The translations under genes were made by a program, and so were the position numbers. From Deltaproteobacteria bacterium (GTDB lineage Bacteria > Myxococcota_A > UBA9160 > SZUA-336): a DNA stretch of 64,000 nt. Of the stretch, positions 41,967 to 50,988 are shown piece after piece. The stretch lies in contig JAJDAK010000017.1 of the NCBI GenBank assembly GCA_029261895.1, positions 21,353 through 85,352 on the forward strand, given 5' to 3'. The notes beneath the pieces are model-generated. The model was not told where the DNA came from. It did no database searches and was given only the letters and a program-made list of their open reading frames with translations. The number at the start of each line of letters is the position of its first letter. Within the stretch, counting starts at the first letter, position 1.

Positions 41967-42179
41967 GTGAAGTTTCGTGTACTGATCGAGCAGGACGAAG
42001 ACGGCGTTTTCGTGGCTGAGGTGCCCTCACTCCCCGGGTGCGTGACACAGGGCACAACCCGTCAGGAAGCCATTTCGAATGCCGAAGAAGCCATCGCGGC
42101 ATATCTCGAAAGCTTGAACGATCGAGATGAACCCATCCCACCCGCGATCAACGAAGAGCTTGTCGAAGTCGCCGTTTGA
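41967..42179 (+). CDS. hicB: HicB-family antitoxin
   Basis: 70 residues from the GTG at 41967, chosen because AGGGAGG lies 6 nt upstream; the longer frame starting at 41940 adds non-homologous residues. The protein is a single HicB partial RNase H-fold domain: KFRVLIEQDEDGVFVAEVPS, LPGCVTQGTTRQEAISNAEE, AIAAYLESLNDRDEPIPPA. It neutralises HicA. Toxin and antitoxin overlap by 4 nt, with the antitoxin first, the reverse of the classical hicAB order. The pair forms a single integron cassette, a common array-stabilising content. Confidence 0.9.
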   Translation: MKFRVLIEQDEDGVFVAEVPSLPGCVTQGTTRQEAISNAEEAIAAYLESLNDRDEPIPPAINEELVEVAV

Positions 42180-42400
42180 GCAAGCTACCTAGCATCTCGG
42201 GTCGGGACGTAGTCCGGGCATTCGAGCAAATCGGATACGAGCGTGACCGCCAGCGCGGTAGTCACATTGTGCTGCGTCATCACGATCCGCCTCATAGACG
42301 CCTTGTCATTCCAGACCATAGAAGTGTCGCGAAAGGTACGATGCGCGCACTGATCCGCGAAGCAGGTCTCACGGTAGACGAATTCGTCCGTTTACTTTGA
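42176..42400 (+). CDS. hicA: HicA-family mRNA interferase toxin
   Basis: 74 residues starting at a TTG that overlaps the hicB stop (TTTGA). HicA fold: LPSISGRDVVRAFEQIGYER, RQRGSHIVLRHHDPPHRRLV with the catalytic His30 in GSHIVLRH, and VAKGTMRALIREAGLTVDEF. It is a ribosome-independent RNase held inactive by HicB. It appears intact. The next attC-like site starts 6 nt after its stop. Confidence 0.9.
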   Translation: MSKLPSISGRDVVRAFEQIGYERDRQRGSHIVLRHHDPPHRRLVIPDHRSVAKGTMRALIREAGLTVDEFVRLL

Positions 42401-42406
42401 CGTGCG

Positions 42407-42562
42407 ACCTACCGAGCGACCGCGCTTGTGCGCCGTGCACGGCACCTGCCGGCCTCCACTCCACACACCGTGGCCGCTAGAATCTTCCCCATGCAAACAC
42501 CAACATCACTTGTGACGGCCGCAGGTGTGGGCAGGATAGCCAGCGCGGCCCGAACGTTGGAC
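42407..42562 (+). repeat. attC-like site 4
   Basis: R' GTTGGAC at 42556-42562 is clear. The left box (ACCTACC, 42407-42413) has one mismatch to RYYYAAC. The internal blocks CGGCCTCCACTCC and TTGTGACGGCCGCAGGTG are conserved; a short insertion before R' makes it 156 bp. Confidence 0.75.
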
Positions 42563-42568
42563 CGCAGA

Positions 42569-42772
42569 ATGAAAGCGTTGTCGTTTCTCGTTCTGATCGC
42601 GGCGTTATGTACGTCATGTGCCAAGCCAACGACTCACGTGGATCCTGTATCTCCAGCGGTCGGCTTCCGGGCTACCGAACCGATTAGCCGAGTCTGCGAA
42701 GAAGGTCTCCGCGTAGATTCAATTTTGGCGCTCGTCGAACTGTTCGGCGACCCCGTATCTCACAGAGTGTAG
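42569..42772 (+). CDS. Mini lipoprotein-like cassette gene
   Basis: 67 residues from the ATG at 42569, 6 nt after the R' box. N-terminal hydrophobic signal with a Cys at a lipobox-like site (LVLIAALCTSC-AKP) and a short mature part (THVDPVSPAVGFRATEPISR, SILALVELFGDPVSHRV). No family recognised. It is the last recognisable cassette of array A; the sequence after it has no clear attC right box. It may be truncated. Confidence 0.5.
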   Translation: MKALSFLVLIAALCTSCAKPTTHVDPVSPAVGFRATEPISRVCEEGLRVDSILALVELFGDPVSHRV

Positions 42773-42929
42773 AGTGGCACCGTTACGTCGACTAGCTGCC
42801 TGTCAACGCCGAACCCCAGATCCGGACCGTGATCCGAGGCCGGCGGGGCGGGTGGTTGCGGAGCGAGCAGGCATTGGCACCGCGAAGCGATAGCGCGGTG
42901 GCGGCGCAGGGCTGCATCCTCCGCATCCA

Positions 42930-44480
42930 TCACGTTGTCGGCTGAACGACTCGCTTCACATCGATTGCCTCGAATCCCCCGCCCCGCGACAACGTGTGCG
43001 TTCCGATCGCGCCCGGGAACCAGCTGGGCTCGATTCGCTCGATCGGTTCCTCGGCATAGGACTCAGGTGACAGCTGCATGACGCGGTTCAGTGTCATCGC
43101 GTATCCATAGAGGACCGAACCGTCCTGGCTCGGTCGAATGAGTTCGCCGTCGCGCCTGAAGAACGAGCCCGCGGGTCGTGCGCGCCGCACGTCCGTCACG
43201 AGCGGGTTCATCGGGTGCGCGTTCCACGGACCCAGAGGAGTCTCCGCATGGAATGCGTGCAGCGCTTCGTCGGGGCTTCCGCCGCGCGCCCGAAGACTGA
43301 CGAACAGCCAGTACCGACCATCATGTTCTAGCAGCGTCGGGTCGTAGGCTTCTACATTGCGCATGAGCGTGCGCTCCAGGTGCCAGGAGTTGGGGAAGGA
43401 ATCCGCGACGTATAGTTCGACGGTTCGGTTCTCGGCAGTCTCGGGAAGCATGTACTGGCGCCCCTCCCACTCGAAGACGAATGGGTATGAGAGGTGGTAC
43501 GGACGCTCAAGTGCAGCGGCTACCTCGCCTGGCTGTCCATCCCCATTGATCTCACACCAGGAAATGCACGCGCGCGCTGCCGCGTACCGATAGTCTTCGA
43601 ACAGCAGTACGCGTCGCCCGGCGGCTTCGAGAAGGAACGGATCCGCGTAGAAGCGGTCGGGAGGAGGCTGTAGGATCTGCACCTGATCGGTTGAGAACGG
43701 CCGGCCCTCTCGATCGCTTCGGATGGCAATCGACCACTGGTTTCGTCCACGTTGCCCGAAGCGGCGTTGCACGAGCCGCAAGGCCACCCGTAGCCCGAGC
43801 GCCAATGCCGACAGCGCACCCGGCGCTTGCGTCTTCTCCGGTCTTTCTGGCTCCGCAGACACGTAAGATGGGACGCCATCTTGAGCGAGCCTGCGAAGCG
43901 CGGTCGAAACGAAGTCGACGCAGCTCGGGAGCACGGCCGCCTGGTTGCGCTTCAGCGATACAGGATCCGTTGCCGAGTAGCTGCGCAGGACCAGGCACGG
44001 GTTACCCAGTCGCGCTTCCCAGAGCCCAGCCGAGGTCACGTGTTCGCCTTGCTGCATCGGTCGGAGTAGTGCGGCGCCTCCCACGTCGAAGAACCAGCAA
44101 GGTGCGATCGATTGGAGTCGATCCGGGTCGGGTGAGTCGCGCAAGTCGATGATTACGTCGAGGCCGAGTTGACTCCAGCGCTCTGGCGGCGCGCCGTACT
44201 CGAGTTCGAGATCGCGAAGTTCCATGGACACTCGGCGGCACGGATCGTCGGCGGTGGCGAACAGTCGGCGGTCCACAGCGAGGTAGACGTGGTAGATCCA
44301 AGATAGACCCGAACGCGGTACCGTCGACTCAGCACACGCCACTCCGCAGAGCTGAACGTGAGTTGCCGCTTGCAGCTCCTTTATGATTTCGGCGATCCAT
44401 CTCGCCGGACGCCCAGCGTCGATGACGACGGCGGCACGCACCGGGCTGCCGGCTCCGCGAGGATCAGCCAATCTGGTCAC
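42930..44480 (-). CDS. Glucosamine inositolphosphorylceramide transferase-like protein
   Basis: 516 residues. The N-terminal about 200 residues are a formyltransferase-like fold (VRAAVVIDAGRPARWIAEII, QLGLDVIIDLRDSPDPDRLQ, LWEARLGNPCLVLRSYSATD). The C-terminal about 290 form a five-bladed propeller-like domain (WSIAIRSDREGRPFSTDQVQ, PPPDRFYADPFLLEAAGRRV, AYDPTLLEHDGRYWLFVSLR, ARPAGSFFRRDGELIRPSQD) as in the GIPC transferase N-terminal family and GH43-like proteins. Bacterial homologues sit in surface-polysaccharide loci. Overlaps the GNAT gene by 17 nt; both are transcribed against the cassette direction, so it is not a cassette. Confidence 0.75.
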   Translation of the reverse strand: MTRLADPRGAGSPVRAAVVIDAGRPARWIAEIIKELQAATHVQLCGVACAESTVPRSGLSWIYHVYLAVDRRLFATADDPCRRVSMELRDLELEYGAPPERWSQLGLDVIIDLRDSPDPDRLQSIAPCWFFDVGGAALLRPMQQGEHVTSAGLWEARLGNPCLVLRSYSATDPVSLKRNQAAVLPSCVDFVSTALRRLAQDGVPSYVSAEPERPEKTQAPGALSALALGLRVALRLVQRRFGQRGRNQWSIAIRSDREGRPFSTDQVQILQPPPDRFYADPFLLEAAGRRVLLFEDYRYAAARACISWCEINGDGQPGEVAAALERPYHLSYPFVFEWEGRQYMLPETAENRTVELYVADSFPNSWHLERTLMRNVEAYDPTLLEHDGRYWLFVSLRARGGSPDEALHAFHAETPLGPWNAHPMNPLVTDVRRARPAGSFFRRDGELIRPSQDGSVLYGYAMTLNRVMQLSPESYAEEPIERIEPSWFPGAIGTHTLSRGGGFEAIDVKRVVQPTT

Positions 44481-45498
44481 TATCGCCCGCGGTCAAATAC
44501 CAGCCAGCGGCGCCGATCTCTGGGTCGAGCACGTCGGCGGGTGCCGACACGGCAAAACGTCGCGAACTCGAGCGATCGAATCGATGGCCGGCCGACTGTA
44601 GATCGGCGGAGAGTGCGATCATCGACACGAGATCGGCGCCGAGATGACGCGACACGCGCTTCAGCCCCAGAACAATCCGTTCGGCGCTCTCAGCGTCACC
44701 CTCACGTTGGTAGAGGTCCGTTAGCACGAGTGCATCGAGTCCACCTGTCGCACACCAAGCGATTCCAAATACCGCGATGACCTCATTGTTGCTGCCGCGC
44801 AGTGAGACCACGGCCCCGCCGCCGTAGGGGTGTTCGAGGTAGCGCCACCGGAGCGTGTCGGGGCCGCGTGCGGCGCAGACGGCATAACGTGTCTGAACTT
44901 CGTTGAGGAATGGCTCTAGGTCCCCGAGGGTTTCGGAGGTTTCGGCCCGGGCTCCCTGGATCTCGCGCTCCACGAGATCGACCCGTTGAAGCAAACTTGC
45001 CGGACGCTTTGCCGCCGAACCAAAGTTCAGCCGTTGTGCTGCGACGCGAAGCGCGGCACGAACCGTACGGGTCACACTGGTGAACGCTCTCAGCTCCGGG
45101 ATCTCACGGTACCCGCGATGCAGGTACAGACCGTGTGCAACATCCGTGGAGAACGGCATCAAGCGAACCGCATATGCGGCCTCGAATTCTCCGAGGAGTC
45201 GACCGCCGAAGCCCTTGCCGCGCAGTTCCGCATGCAGATGAACGTCCATAGCGTACGCCGCCGATACGCGCTCACCGTCTACGATCAGCGTGGTCGGCTG
45301 AGCGCCGAATACTCCCAGCACCCGTGCACCGTCGGACACGAGCCAGAGGCGCGGAGCCTCCGTCGCGTGTTCGTCGGGAAGCTGGCGCTGGTACTTCCAG
45401 TCGAAGAGGGCCGGGTCGCCGCCCCAGCGAAGCCCGTATTCTGTACCGAATTCCAGCACGGCCTCGCGATGCGCCGTGTCGTATTCAATGACGTCCAT
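44464..45498 (-). CDS. GNAT-fold acetyltransferase, probable surface-sugar modification
   Basis: 344 residues. The N-terminal GNAT domain has a Trp/Arg-rich entry (YGLRWGGDPALFDWKYQRQL), SDGARVLGVFGAQPTTLIVD and the CoA loop AYAMDVHLHAELRGKGFGGR with RGKGFG. The second half has a repeat of this layout (ARGPDTLRWRYLEHPYGGGA, NNEVIAVFGIAWCATGG), suggesting a tandem GNAT as in FemAB-like proteins. Its stop region overlaps the transferase-like gene, so the two are co-translated. Likely acylates an amino sugar of a surface glycan; that is inference. Confidence 0.75.
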   Translation of the reverse strand: MDVIEYDTAHREAVLEFGTEYGLRWGGDPALFDWKYQRQLPDEHATEAPRLWLVSDGARVLGVFGAQPTTLIVDGERVSAAYAMDVHLHAELRGKGFGGRLLGEFEAAYAVRLMPFSTDVAHGLYLHRGYREIPELRAFTSVTRTVRAALRVAAQRLNFGSAAKRPASLLQRVDLVEREIQGARAETSETLGDLEPFLNEVQTRYAVCAARGPDTLRWRYLEHPYGGGAVVSLRGSNNEVIAVFGIAWCATGGLDALVLTDLYQREGDAESAERIVLGLKRVSRHLGADLVSMIALSADLQSAGHRFDRSSSRRFAVSAPADVLDPEIGAAGWYLTAGDSDQIG

Positions 45499-45698
45499 TG
45501 GTGAGTTTGTACGTTACAGGGAACCCCCATAGCTCGCAATTGCAGGCCATCAAGAGGCGACCGTCGTGGTCACAGTCGGAAAGATGCCCTCCCGGACTGC
45601 GCGGGGCACTCATTGGGGTCACCCCTGCACTGGGACTGTTTCTGCTTCTGTTCTCTGAGGGAGAACCGGCAGCGAGGTACAACGGCCGCTGGCAACGG

Positions 45699-45728
45699 TT
45701 GTGGTGGTGGATCTATTGATTGTAAAAT
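45699..45728 (+). promoter_or_regulatory. Candidate promoter of the GH20-like gene
   Basis: TTGTGG (45699-45704) and TAAAAT (45723-45728) with an 18-bp spacer, 57 bp before the ATG at 45785. It is the most AT-rich spot of an otherwise GC-rich intergenic region of about 290 bp in which no other feature is seen. Confidence 0.35.
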
Positions 45729-45784
45729 AGGCGCTCACCTTGCACACTTTGGCATGGGCCACCACACAAGTGAGATTGCCACCA

Positions 45785-48700
45785 ATGATCACGGTAGAAG
45801 TTCGTCCAGTTTTCGGTCTAATGTTGCTACTCGTCACTCTCGTCGGAGTCCAGACCGCCAGCGCGGACACACCGGTACCGAAGCCTCAGTCGGTTCAAAT
45901 GAATGAAAGCGTTGTCGGGTTGCCCGCGTCACCGACCATCGCGTTCTCAACAAGCAATCCATCCTCCCGCATGACTTTCTTGCAAACCTATCTTCAGAAT
46001 GGCCTAACGACTTTCTCGGGTGGGTTTACCGAAGTTGGGGGTAACTCCGACGTTCACGTTCACTTGCACCGCTTCGATGATCCGGCCCCCCCTGAAGGCC
46101 TGGCCGCGAGCATCGCACCTTTCCCGCAAATCGGTTCAGAGGGTTACGTACTCCTGGTCGAGCCTAACGGTGCTGGCGTTCGGGTCACGATTGCCGCCGA
46201 TGACGATCATGGACTTTGGAACGGAGGCATGACCGCGTTACAACTGCTTCTGGTTGCTCCGGAAGGGCCGTCCGAGGCCAGTGTTACGCCACAGTTAATC
46301 CGCGACTTTCCCGATCACCCGATTCGTGCTGTACATCTCATGTCTTTAAACATGCCCAAAAACAACGGTGTGTGGGAACTCACATCGACGATTCGTGATC
46401 GCATAGACGAAATGGCTCGGCTCAAAATCAATCGCATGGAGACAAGCCAGGGGAATGCAGCGTTCATTCAAGAAGACTTCGCCGATTTCATTCCCGCGTT
46501 CGCCCAAGCTCAAGAGTATGCGGACGATCGATTTGTCCAGTTCGCAACCTTCAGCGGAGACCTACGGAACGGGGCGCCACCCCGCTACATGGACGGGTGG
46601 TGGACGCATCGCGAGGGTTTCGCTTTTGAGCCGCGAGTTGCCGAGCGTGTCCCGAACCCTGGGTTCGAGGTCGACTTGGATTCCGATGGTTTTCCAGACT
46701 CGTGGTTTCTGGTATCCATCGACCCCAATCGAGGCGCATGGAGTGTCGATACCACCGAGTCGTATCTAGGGGATGTCTCGATGCGTATCGACGTCGCACC
46801 GAGCGCGATGAGTAACCCGCCTTTGATTCCCAGCGATCCAAACGATCCCAATTCACCTTTGATACCCAATCCTCAGTCATCGACGAATCTGCGCGTGATT
46901 CACTCCGATTTGCCCGTGCTAAACCCCGGCTTGTATCGCGTGCGGGCCTGCTTCAAAAGCTTGAACATTCAGAGTTTGCCTCTGCAGGTGACGTTCTTTG
47001 CGACCAGCTCCGGTAACCCGGCACAGATCGGATCTGTGTTCAGTGACTTCGGAACGACGAGTGGTTGGATATGCCGCACGTCTGGCCAGCAACCGATCTC
47101 TATCGATGCGAACACCTCTGGACTGGGGCTCTATACCCGTATCAACGACGGAGGATCAGGGACAGCCTGGGTCGATGAAATCGAGATCGTGGAAGTGGAA
47201 GAGATCAGTCCCGGCGTTTGGCAAGAGGTTGCCGCGACGCCGGTTCACATGGCCGTGCCCATCCTGGGAGCTCCCAACCTTGTTGCCAACCCATCGTTCG
47301 AAGCCGGCCTTCAACCCGACGGGGTGACTCCGATCGATTGGAATCTAGCCACCGTTGACCCTAACTACGGGACTTGGACACTCGATACGACCGTAGCGCG
47401 AACCGGTACTGCATCAATGCGTTTGTACGTTCCCGACAGCGATGTAACGGTGCCGGGTCAGCCGAACAGCTCCGAGATGCTACGAGTGTCTCAGCTTATT
47501 ACCGGGGACATTCCAGGCGGGCTGTATCGTGCAACCGCATGGATGCGCACGGAGAACGTTCAGCCGCATGTTTCCGGACTTGGTGCACAGCTAACAGTCC
47601 ATGACAATGACCCCCAACAGCTGTTCTTGGGAAATCCTACTGGACCGCTTGGCACACAGGATTGGACACAAATTTCCGCGTTTGTCCGAGTACCCGATGG
47701 CCACGACCAGGTTGGCGTCTACTCACGAATCAACGAGAACGGTACCGGCACGATTTGGTTGGATGACATATCGATCCAGCGAGTAAGCGGGGACCTCCGC
47801 AACGTTCCCCGAAGTGGCTACAACATTGTCGTGGAGTCCGTTGGAGGCGCCACGAGGCATATAGAAAACATCGACTACGAAGTCATCGATGGCGCGCTAG
47901 AACTCAAATATGAACCGGATCTCATACCCACGGAAATTCGGCTTTTGCCCGGTAGCGCGATCGATCCCAACGGCGAAGTCTGGATCAGCTACGATAGTCA
48001 GCTCTACTGGTCGGAACTCGTTTTCGCGAGTCAGGCGCCCAACATCTGTTCAACCGATGTCTTTAACGAGTACTTCGCCCCACAGGTCGACCAGATCCTG
48101 AACGATATCGAAGCCGTTTCAAGCATTCCCTATTCGCCACTGCTCGCGATTAACATCGACGAGATTCATGGTTTCAATCGTAGCGGTGCATGTCATACGC
48201 TCGATGGAGAGCTCGCGCGTCCGAATGGACAGGTTCTGGCAGATCATTTGAACGCGTACATGGCGGAGGCACGCAGCCACCGTCCGGATCTACGATTCTG
48301 GGGTTGGCATGACATGTTCACACCCGTACGAAACGGAGGGCGTGGGTACGAGTTCAAATACGGCGGGGATCCTGGTGCGACGATCTGCGCCGTAGAACCC
48401 ACTCATACGGAGTGCCTACTCGAAGACCAGTACACCTCACCTCCGCTGGATCCCGACATGATTTTAGTTTACTGGAACTATGGCGATACCACAGCGTACG
48501 AGTTCGAAGGTTCCCGATTCCTACATGAGGACCTAGGCCATGACTTCATGGTTGCCCCCGGGAATCTCGAAAACAATATTCGCGATTGGGCGGCCTTAGC
48601 CGTCGGCGAGCCAAAAGCGCTGGGCATGATGCGTACCCCTTACGCCAACGAGGACAATCTTGATCTAAGCGCCGATTTGTTTTGGAACGCGCCTTGGCAG

Positions 48701-49798
48701 CGAGTCTTCTTCGCGCCCTTTGCGCCAGAGCCGGGCACACAACAACTGCCTACCGGATACGCTCTCGCTGGCAACGCTGTGTTCACCAACGACGGCACGT
48801 GTGCGCGGACGAGTGCCAAGATCTTCAAGGGTGGCGTCTGCCTTGGGCCAGGTACTAGTTCCGTGACCTTACCCACGATTACCGTTCGTGGCAGCACACG
48901 TTATGGCGCGTGGCTTCGTGTTCGCGCCGCCACGAATTCAACCTTGTCGGTTCAGGCCAATTGGAATAATTCGAGCGACTCTCAAAACCTGGTCGTTGCA
49001 GATACCGGCGGCGGATTCGCACGCGTCCCCTTAACTGTCGACCCGCTGGCCTTTACGTCACCGCCTGATGCGAACCAGCTTACACTCAATGTCTCGAGTA
49101 GTGACGCTGTAGCCCTCGACAGCGTCGTCATTTGGCAGGAACGGCTCGTGGATGCGGTCTGCACGGACCCCAACTCAGATAGCGATTCTGACGGTGTATC
49201 CGACGTTTGCGACAATTGCCCGGACGACCCCAACCCCGATCAAGAAGACGCGAACGGCGATGGTGTGGGAGACGCCTGTTCGCCATGTCCTAATAACTGT
49301 GACGACGGTCTAGACTGTACCCGCGATACCTGTATTCCGCCGGGCACCTGTGTGCACTACTGCGATGTTGGCCTGTTGTGCGGCGAAGCCTGTGGGATCA
49401 ATCTGACTTGCGGTATCGACGCGAATGGAGCTTGTAGCTGCTCGGGTTCGGGCTCACCTTGCCAGGCCAGCGGAGATCAAGACCAAGACGGCGTCTGTGA
49501 CGCTCTCGACAACTGCACCGAGCAGGCGAATCCGATTCAGGTGGATGCCGACTTTGATGGATACGGCAATGCCTGCGATTGTGATCAGGACCAAGACGGC
49601 GATTGCGACCTAATCGACCACGCGAACGTGGCGTCCTGCGTCTTGGCGGGCGGGAATGTCGAACCACTCCATGACCCAAACTGTACCGAGTCAGATATGA
49701 CCGAAGACGGGCTGTTGGATATCGATGATATCGTACGCTCCGACACCATGCGGGCAGCCGGTCTCGGACCAGGGCCCTCGGCGCTCATCGGCAACTGA
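45785..49798 (+). CDS. Secreted GH20-like glycoside hydrolase with CBMs and calcium repeats
   Basis: 1337 residues from the ATG at 45785, which starts a proper signal peptide (VFGLMLLLVTLVGVQTASA); a longer frame adds an unlikely N-terminus. Residues about 60-185 match the GH20 leading domain (EGYVLLVEPNGAGVRVTIAA, HGLWNGGMTALQLL), followed by a TIM-barrel start (HPIRAVHLMSLNMPKNNGVW). Two CBM4/9-like modules are inserted (NPGFEVDLDSDGFPDSWF; NPSFEAGLQPDGVTPIDW). The barrel then resumes (SPLLAINIDEIHGFNRSGAC, RFWGWHDMFTPV), and the C-terminus has thrombospondin type 3 repeats (DSDSDGVSDVCDNCPDDPNP) and dockerin-like calcium loops. Probably degrades amino-sugar polymers outside the cell. Overlaps lgt by 1 nt. 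Confidence 0.75.
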   Translation: MITVEVRPVFGLMLLLVTLVGVQTASADTPVPKPQSVQMNESVVGLPASPTIAFSTSNPSSRMTFLQTYLQNGLTTFSGGFTEVGGNSDVHVHLHRFDDPAPPEGLAASIAPFPQIGSEGYVLLVEPNGAGVRVTIAADDDHGLWNGGMTALQLLLVAPEGPSEASVTPQLIRDFPDHPIRAVHLMSLNMPKNNGVWELTSTIRDRIDEMARLKINRMETSQGNAAFIQEDFADFIPAFAQAQEYADDRFVQFATFSGDLRNGAPPRYMDGWWTHREGFAFEPRVAERVPNPGFEVDLDSDGFPDSWFLVSIDPNRGAWSVDTTESYLGDVSMRIDVAPSAMSNPPLIPSDPNDPNSPLIPNPQSSTNLRVIHSDLPVLNPGLYRVRACFKSLNIQSLPLQVTFFATSSGNPAQIGSVFSDFGTTSGWICRTSGQQPISIDANTSGLGLYTRINDGGSGTAWVDEIEIVEVEEISPGVWQEVAATPVHMAVPILGAPNLVANPSFEAGLQPDGVTPIDWNLATVDPNYGTWTLDTTVARTGTASMRLYVPDSDVTVPGQPNSSEMLRVSQLITGDIPGGLYRATAWMRTENVQPHVSGLGAQLTVHDNDPQQLFLGNPTGPLGTQDWTQISAFVRVPDGHDQVGVYSRINENGTGTIWLDDISIQRVSGDLRNVPRSGYNIVVESVGGATRHIENIDYEVIDGALELKYEPDLIPTEIRLLPGSAIDPNGEVWISYDSQLYWSELVFASQAPNICSTDVFNEYFAPQVDQILNDIEAVSSIPYSPLLAINIDEIHGFNRSGACHTLDGELARPNGQVLADHLNAYMAEARSHRPDLRFWGWHDMFTPVRNGGRGYEFKYGGDPGATICAVEPTHTECLLEDQYTSPPLDPDMILVYWNYGDTTAYEFEGSRFLHEDLGHDFMVAPGNLENNIRDWAALAVGEPKALGMMRTPYANEDNLDLSADLFWNAPWQRVFFAPFAPEPGTQQLPTGYALAGNAVFTNDGTCARTSAKIFKGGVCLGPGTSSVTLPTITVRGSTRYGAWLRVRAATNSTLSVQANWNNSSDSQNLVVADTGGGFARVPLTVDPLAFTSPPDANQLTLNVSSSDAVALDSVVIWQERLVDAVCTDPNSDSDSDGVSDVCDNCPDDPNPDQEDANGDGVGDACSPCPNNCDDGLDCTRDTCIPPGTCVHYCDVGLLCGEACGINLTCGIDANGACSCSGSGSPCQASGDQDQDGVCDALDNCTEQANPIQVDADFDGYGNACDCDQDQDGDCDLIDHANVASCVLAGGNVEPLHDPNCTESDMTEDGLLDIDDIVRSDTMRAAGLGPGPSALIGN

Positions 49799-50640
49799 TG
49801 GCACCGACGCTATTCGAGATTTTCGGCCATCCCGTGCCTACCTACGAGGTTTTCATTGCGCTAGCCGCGATCGCCGGGATCGGGTTGGGCCCACGGTGGA
49901 TGCAGCGCATGGAGGGCCTGGACGTCCACCAGGCACGTCTAGCGCTGATCGGTGTTGGGGTTTTCACTTTTGTCGGTGGCCGCGTTCACTTCGTGCTGAA
50001 CAATTGGACGCTCTTTGACCTTAGACCCCTTACCGCATTAAATCCTCTCGTAGGCGGTCTGCATGCCGCGGGTGCTATTACGGGCCTGGTTTTGGGAACG
50101 CTTTTCCTGGTCCGCCACCTAGGGATCCCCGTGGCGAAGTTTGCAGATGCGCTTACGCCGACGGTGGGTATCGGAATCGCCATCGCAAGACTGGGTTGTT
50201 TCTTCCAGGGCTGCTGCTTTGGCAAGGTGTGCAACCTGCCCTGGGGGGTAGCCTTTCCCAAAGAAGCTTTTGTGTATCGCTACCACATCATAGAGGGCGT
50301 GCTGACAGAAGAGGCCGCACGCTCGGCACACGTACATCCTCTACAAATTTATTTTGCACTCGCGGGTCTTCTACTAACCGCCGTTGCGTTTCTCTGGTAC
50401 CCACGTAAACGCTACGATGGCCATGTCGCTCTCGTTGTACTCTTCACGTACGCGATATCCGCCGCGGCGCTAGAATTCGTAAGGGCAGATTATTTCCCAC
50501 GAATCTACTGGGGCCCTCTCCCGCAGCTGGAATGGATAGCGCTGATGCTTACAGTCGCCAGCGGTTGCGCGCTAATCTACGCGCGACTGCATTTTGCCTC
50601 GTCTTCGACGGTTGACTCAGTGGGAAACCAGGAAACTTGA
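49798..50640 (+). CDS. lgt: Prolipoprotein diacylglyceryl transferase homologue
   Basis: 280 residues with seven hydrophobic segments. Lgt hallmarks: H89 in GGLHAAGAITG and R131 in the signature region IARLGCFFQGCCFGKVCNLP, WGVAFP and HPLQIYFALAG, FVRADYFPRIYWGPLPQLEW near the end. The usual GNF-N is replaced by a Cys-rich GCFFQGCC, a variant seen in a branch of Lgt-like proteins, so activity on lipoproteins is likely but not certain. It joins phosphatidylglycerol to the lipobox Cys in the inner membrane. Its ATG shares a base with the stop of the GH20-like gene, suggesting coupling. Confidence 0.85.
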   Translation: MAPTLFEIFGHPVPTYEVFIALAAIAGIGLGPRWMQRMEGLDVHQARLALIGVGVFTFVGGRVHFVLNNWTLFDLRPLTALNPLVGGLHAAGAITGLVLGTLFLVRHLGIPVAKFADALTPTVGIGIAIARLGCFFQGCCFGKVCNLPWGVAFPKEAFVYRYHIIEGVLTEEAARSAHVHPLQIYFALAGLLLTAVAFLWYPRKRYDGHVALVVLFTYAISAAALEFVRADYFPRIYWGPLPQLEWIALMLTVASGCALIYARLHFASSSTVDSVGNQET

Positions 50641-50988
50641 CCGGCGCAGCAATTCAGCCGCGCGACTGATCCGTGTAGTCGATCAGCTCGGCGCCCGGGT
50701 CATGGATCTGATCTCGATCAATGATCCCGGCTTGGACACGACAGGCCCAATCGTCCGACTCGCCTTCCGCGTTGTCGGCCTGGTCGCGCTAGGCACTCAA
50801 CCAAGGACCCTGAGGCAAGCGCTCCAGCGCGTGGCCGGCAAAGCTCTTGGGGGATTCATTGGTTCGCCAAGCAGCGGGCAACGCCGCATTTCAACCACAA
50901 ATACACCCACTGTCTCATGTTGGCCAGTGTATCGGCCGATAGCGCTTCCGAGGCAAAAAACTCCTGCTCTATCCGAGGAATCCGCCCC
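50641..50988 (+). other. Region with protein-like frame, no supported gene
   Basis: About 350 bp between lgt and the serine protease. One plus frame (50594 onward) reads LIRVVDQLGARVMDLISIND and IVRLAFRVVGLVALGTQPRT with GC-rich third positions until about 50880, which looks protein-like, but it overlaps the lgt end, lacks a good start with ribosome binding site and runs on into the next gene. It may be a decayed gene. Confidence 0.25.

Larger units (their letters stand above)
40454..42772 (+). mobile_element. Integron-like cassette array A (no integrase)
   Basis: Four attC-like sites (about 134-170 bp) alternate with short plus-strand genes: GNAT, lipoprotein, HicBA and a 67-residue lipoprotein. 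Each site ends in a GTTRRRY-type box (GTTAAGC, GTTAGGC, GTTAGGT, GTTGGAC) and at least two begin with RYYYAAC (GCCCAAC, GCCTAAC). The sites share internal blocks (CGGCCTCCACTCC, CAACAACACTTGTGACGGCC). Genes start 6 to about 55 nt after each box and nearly fill the space. No intI is present, so this is a CALIN-type cluster. A second array lies at 57.9-59.8 kb. Confidence 0.8.

Noticed and set aside
40454..42562. CRISPR array
   Set aside because: The repeats are long, imperfectly palindromic and separated by whole genes; they are attC-like sites.
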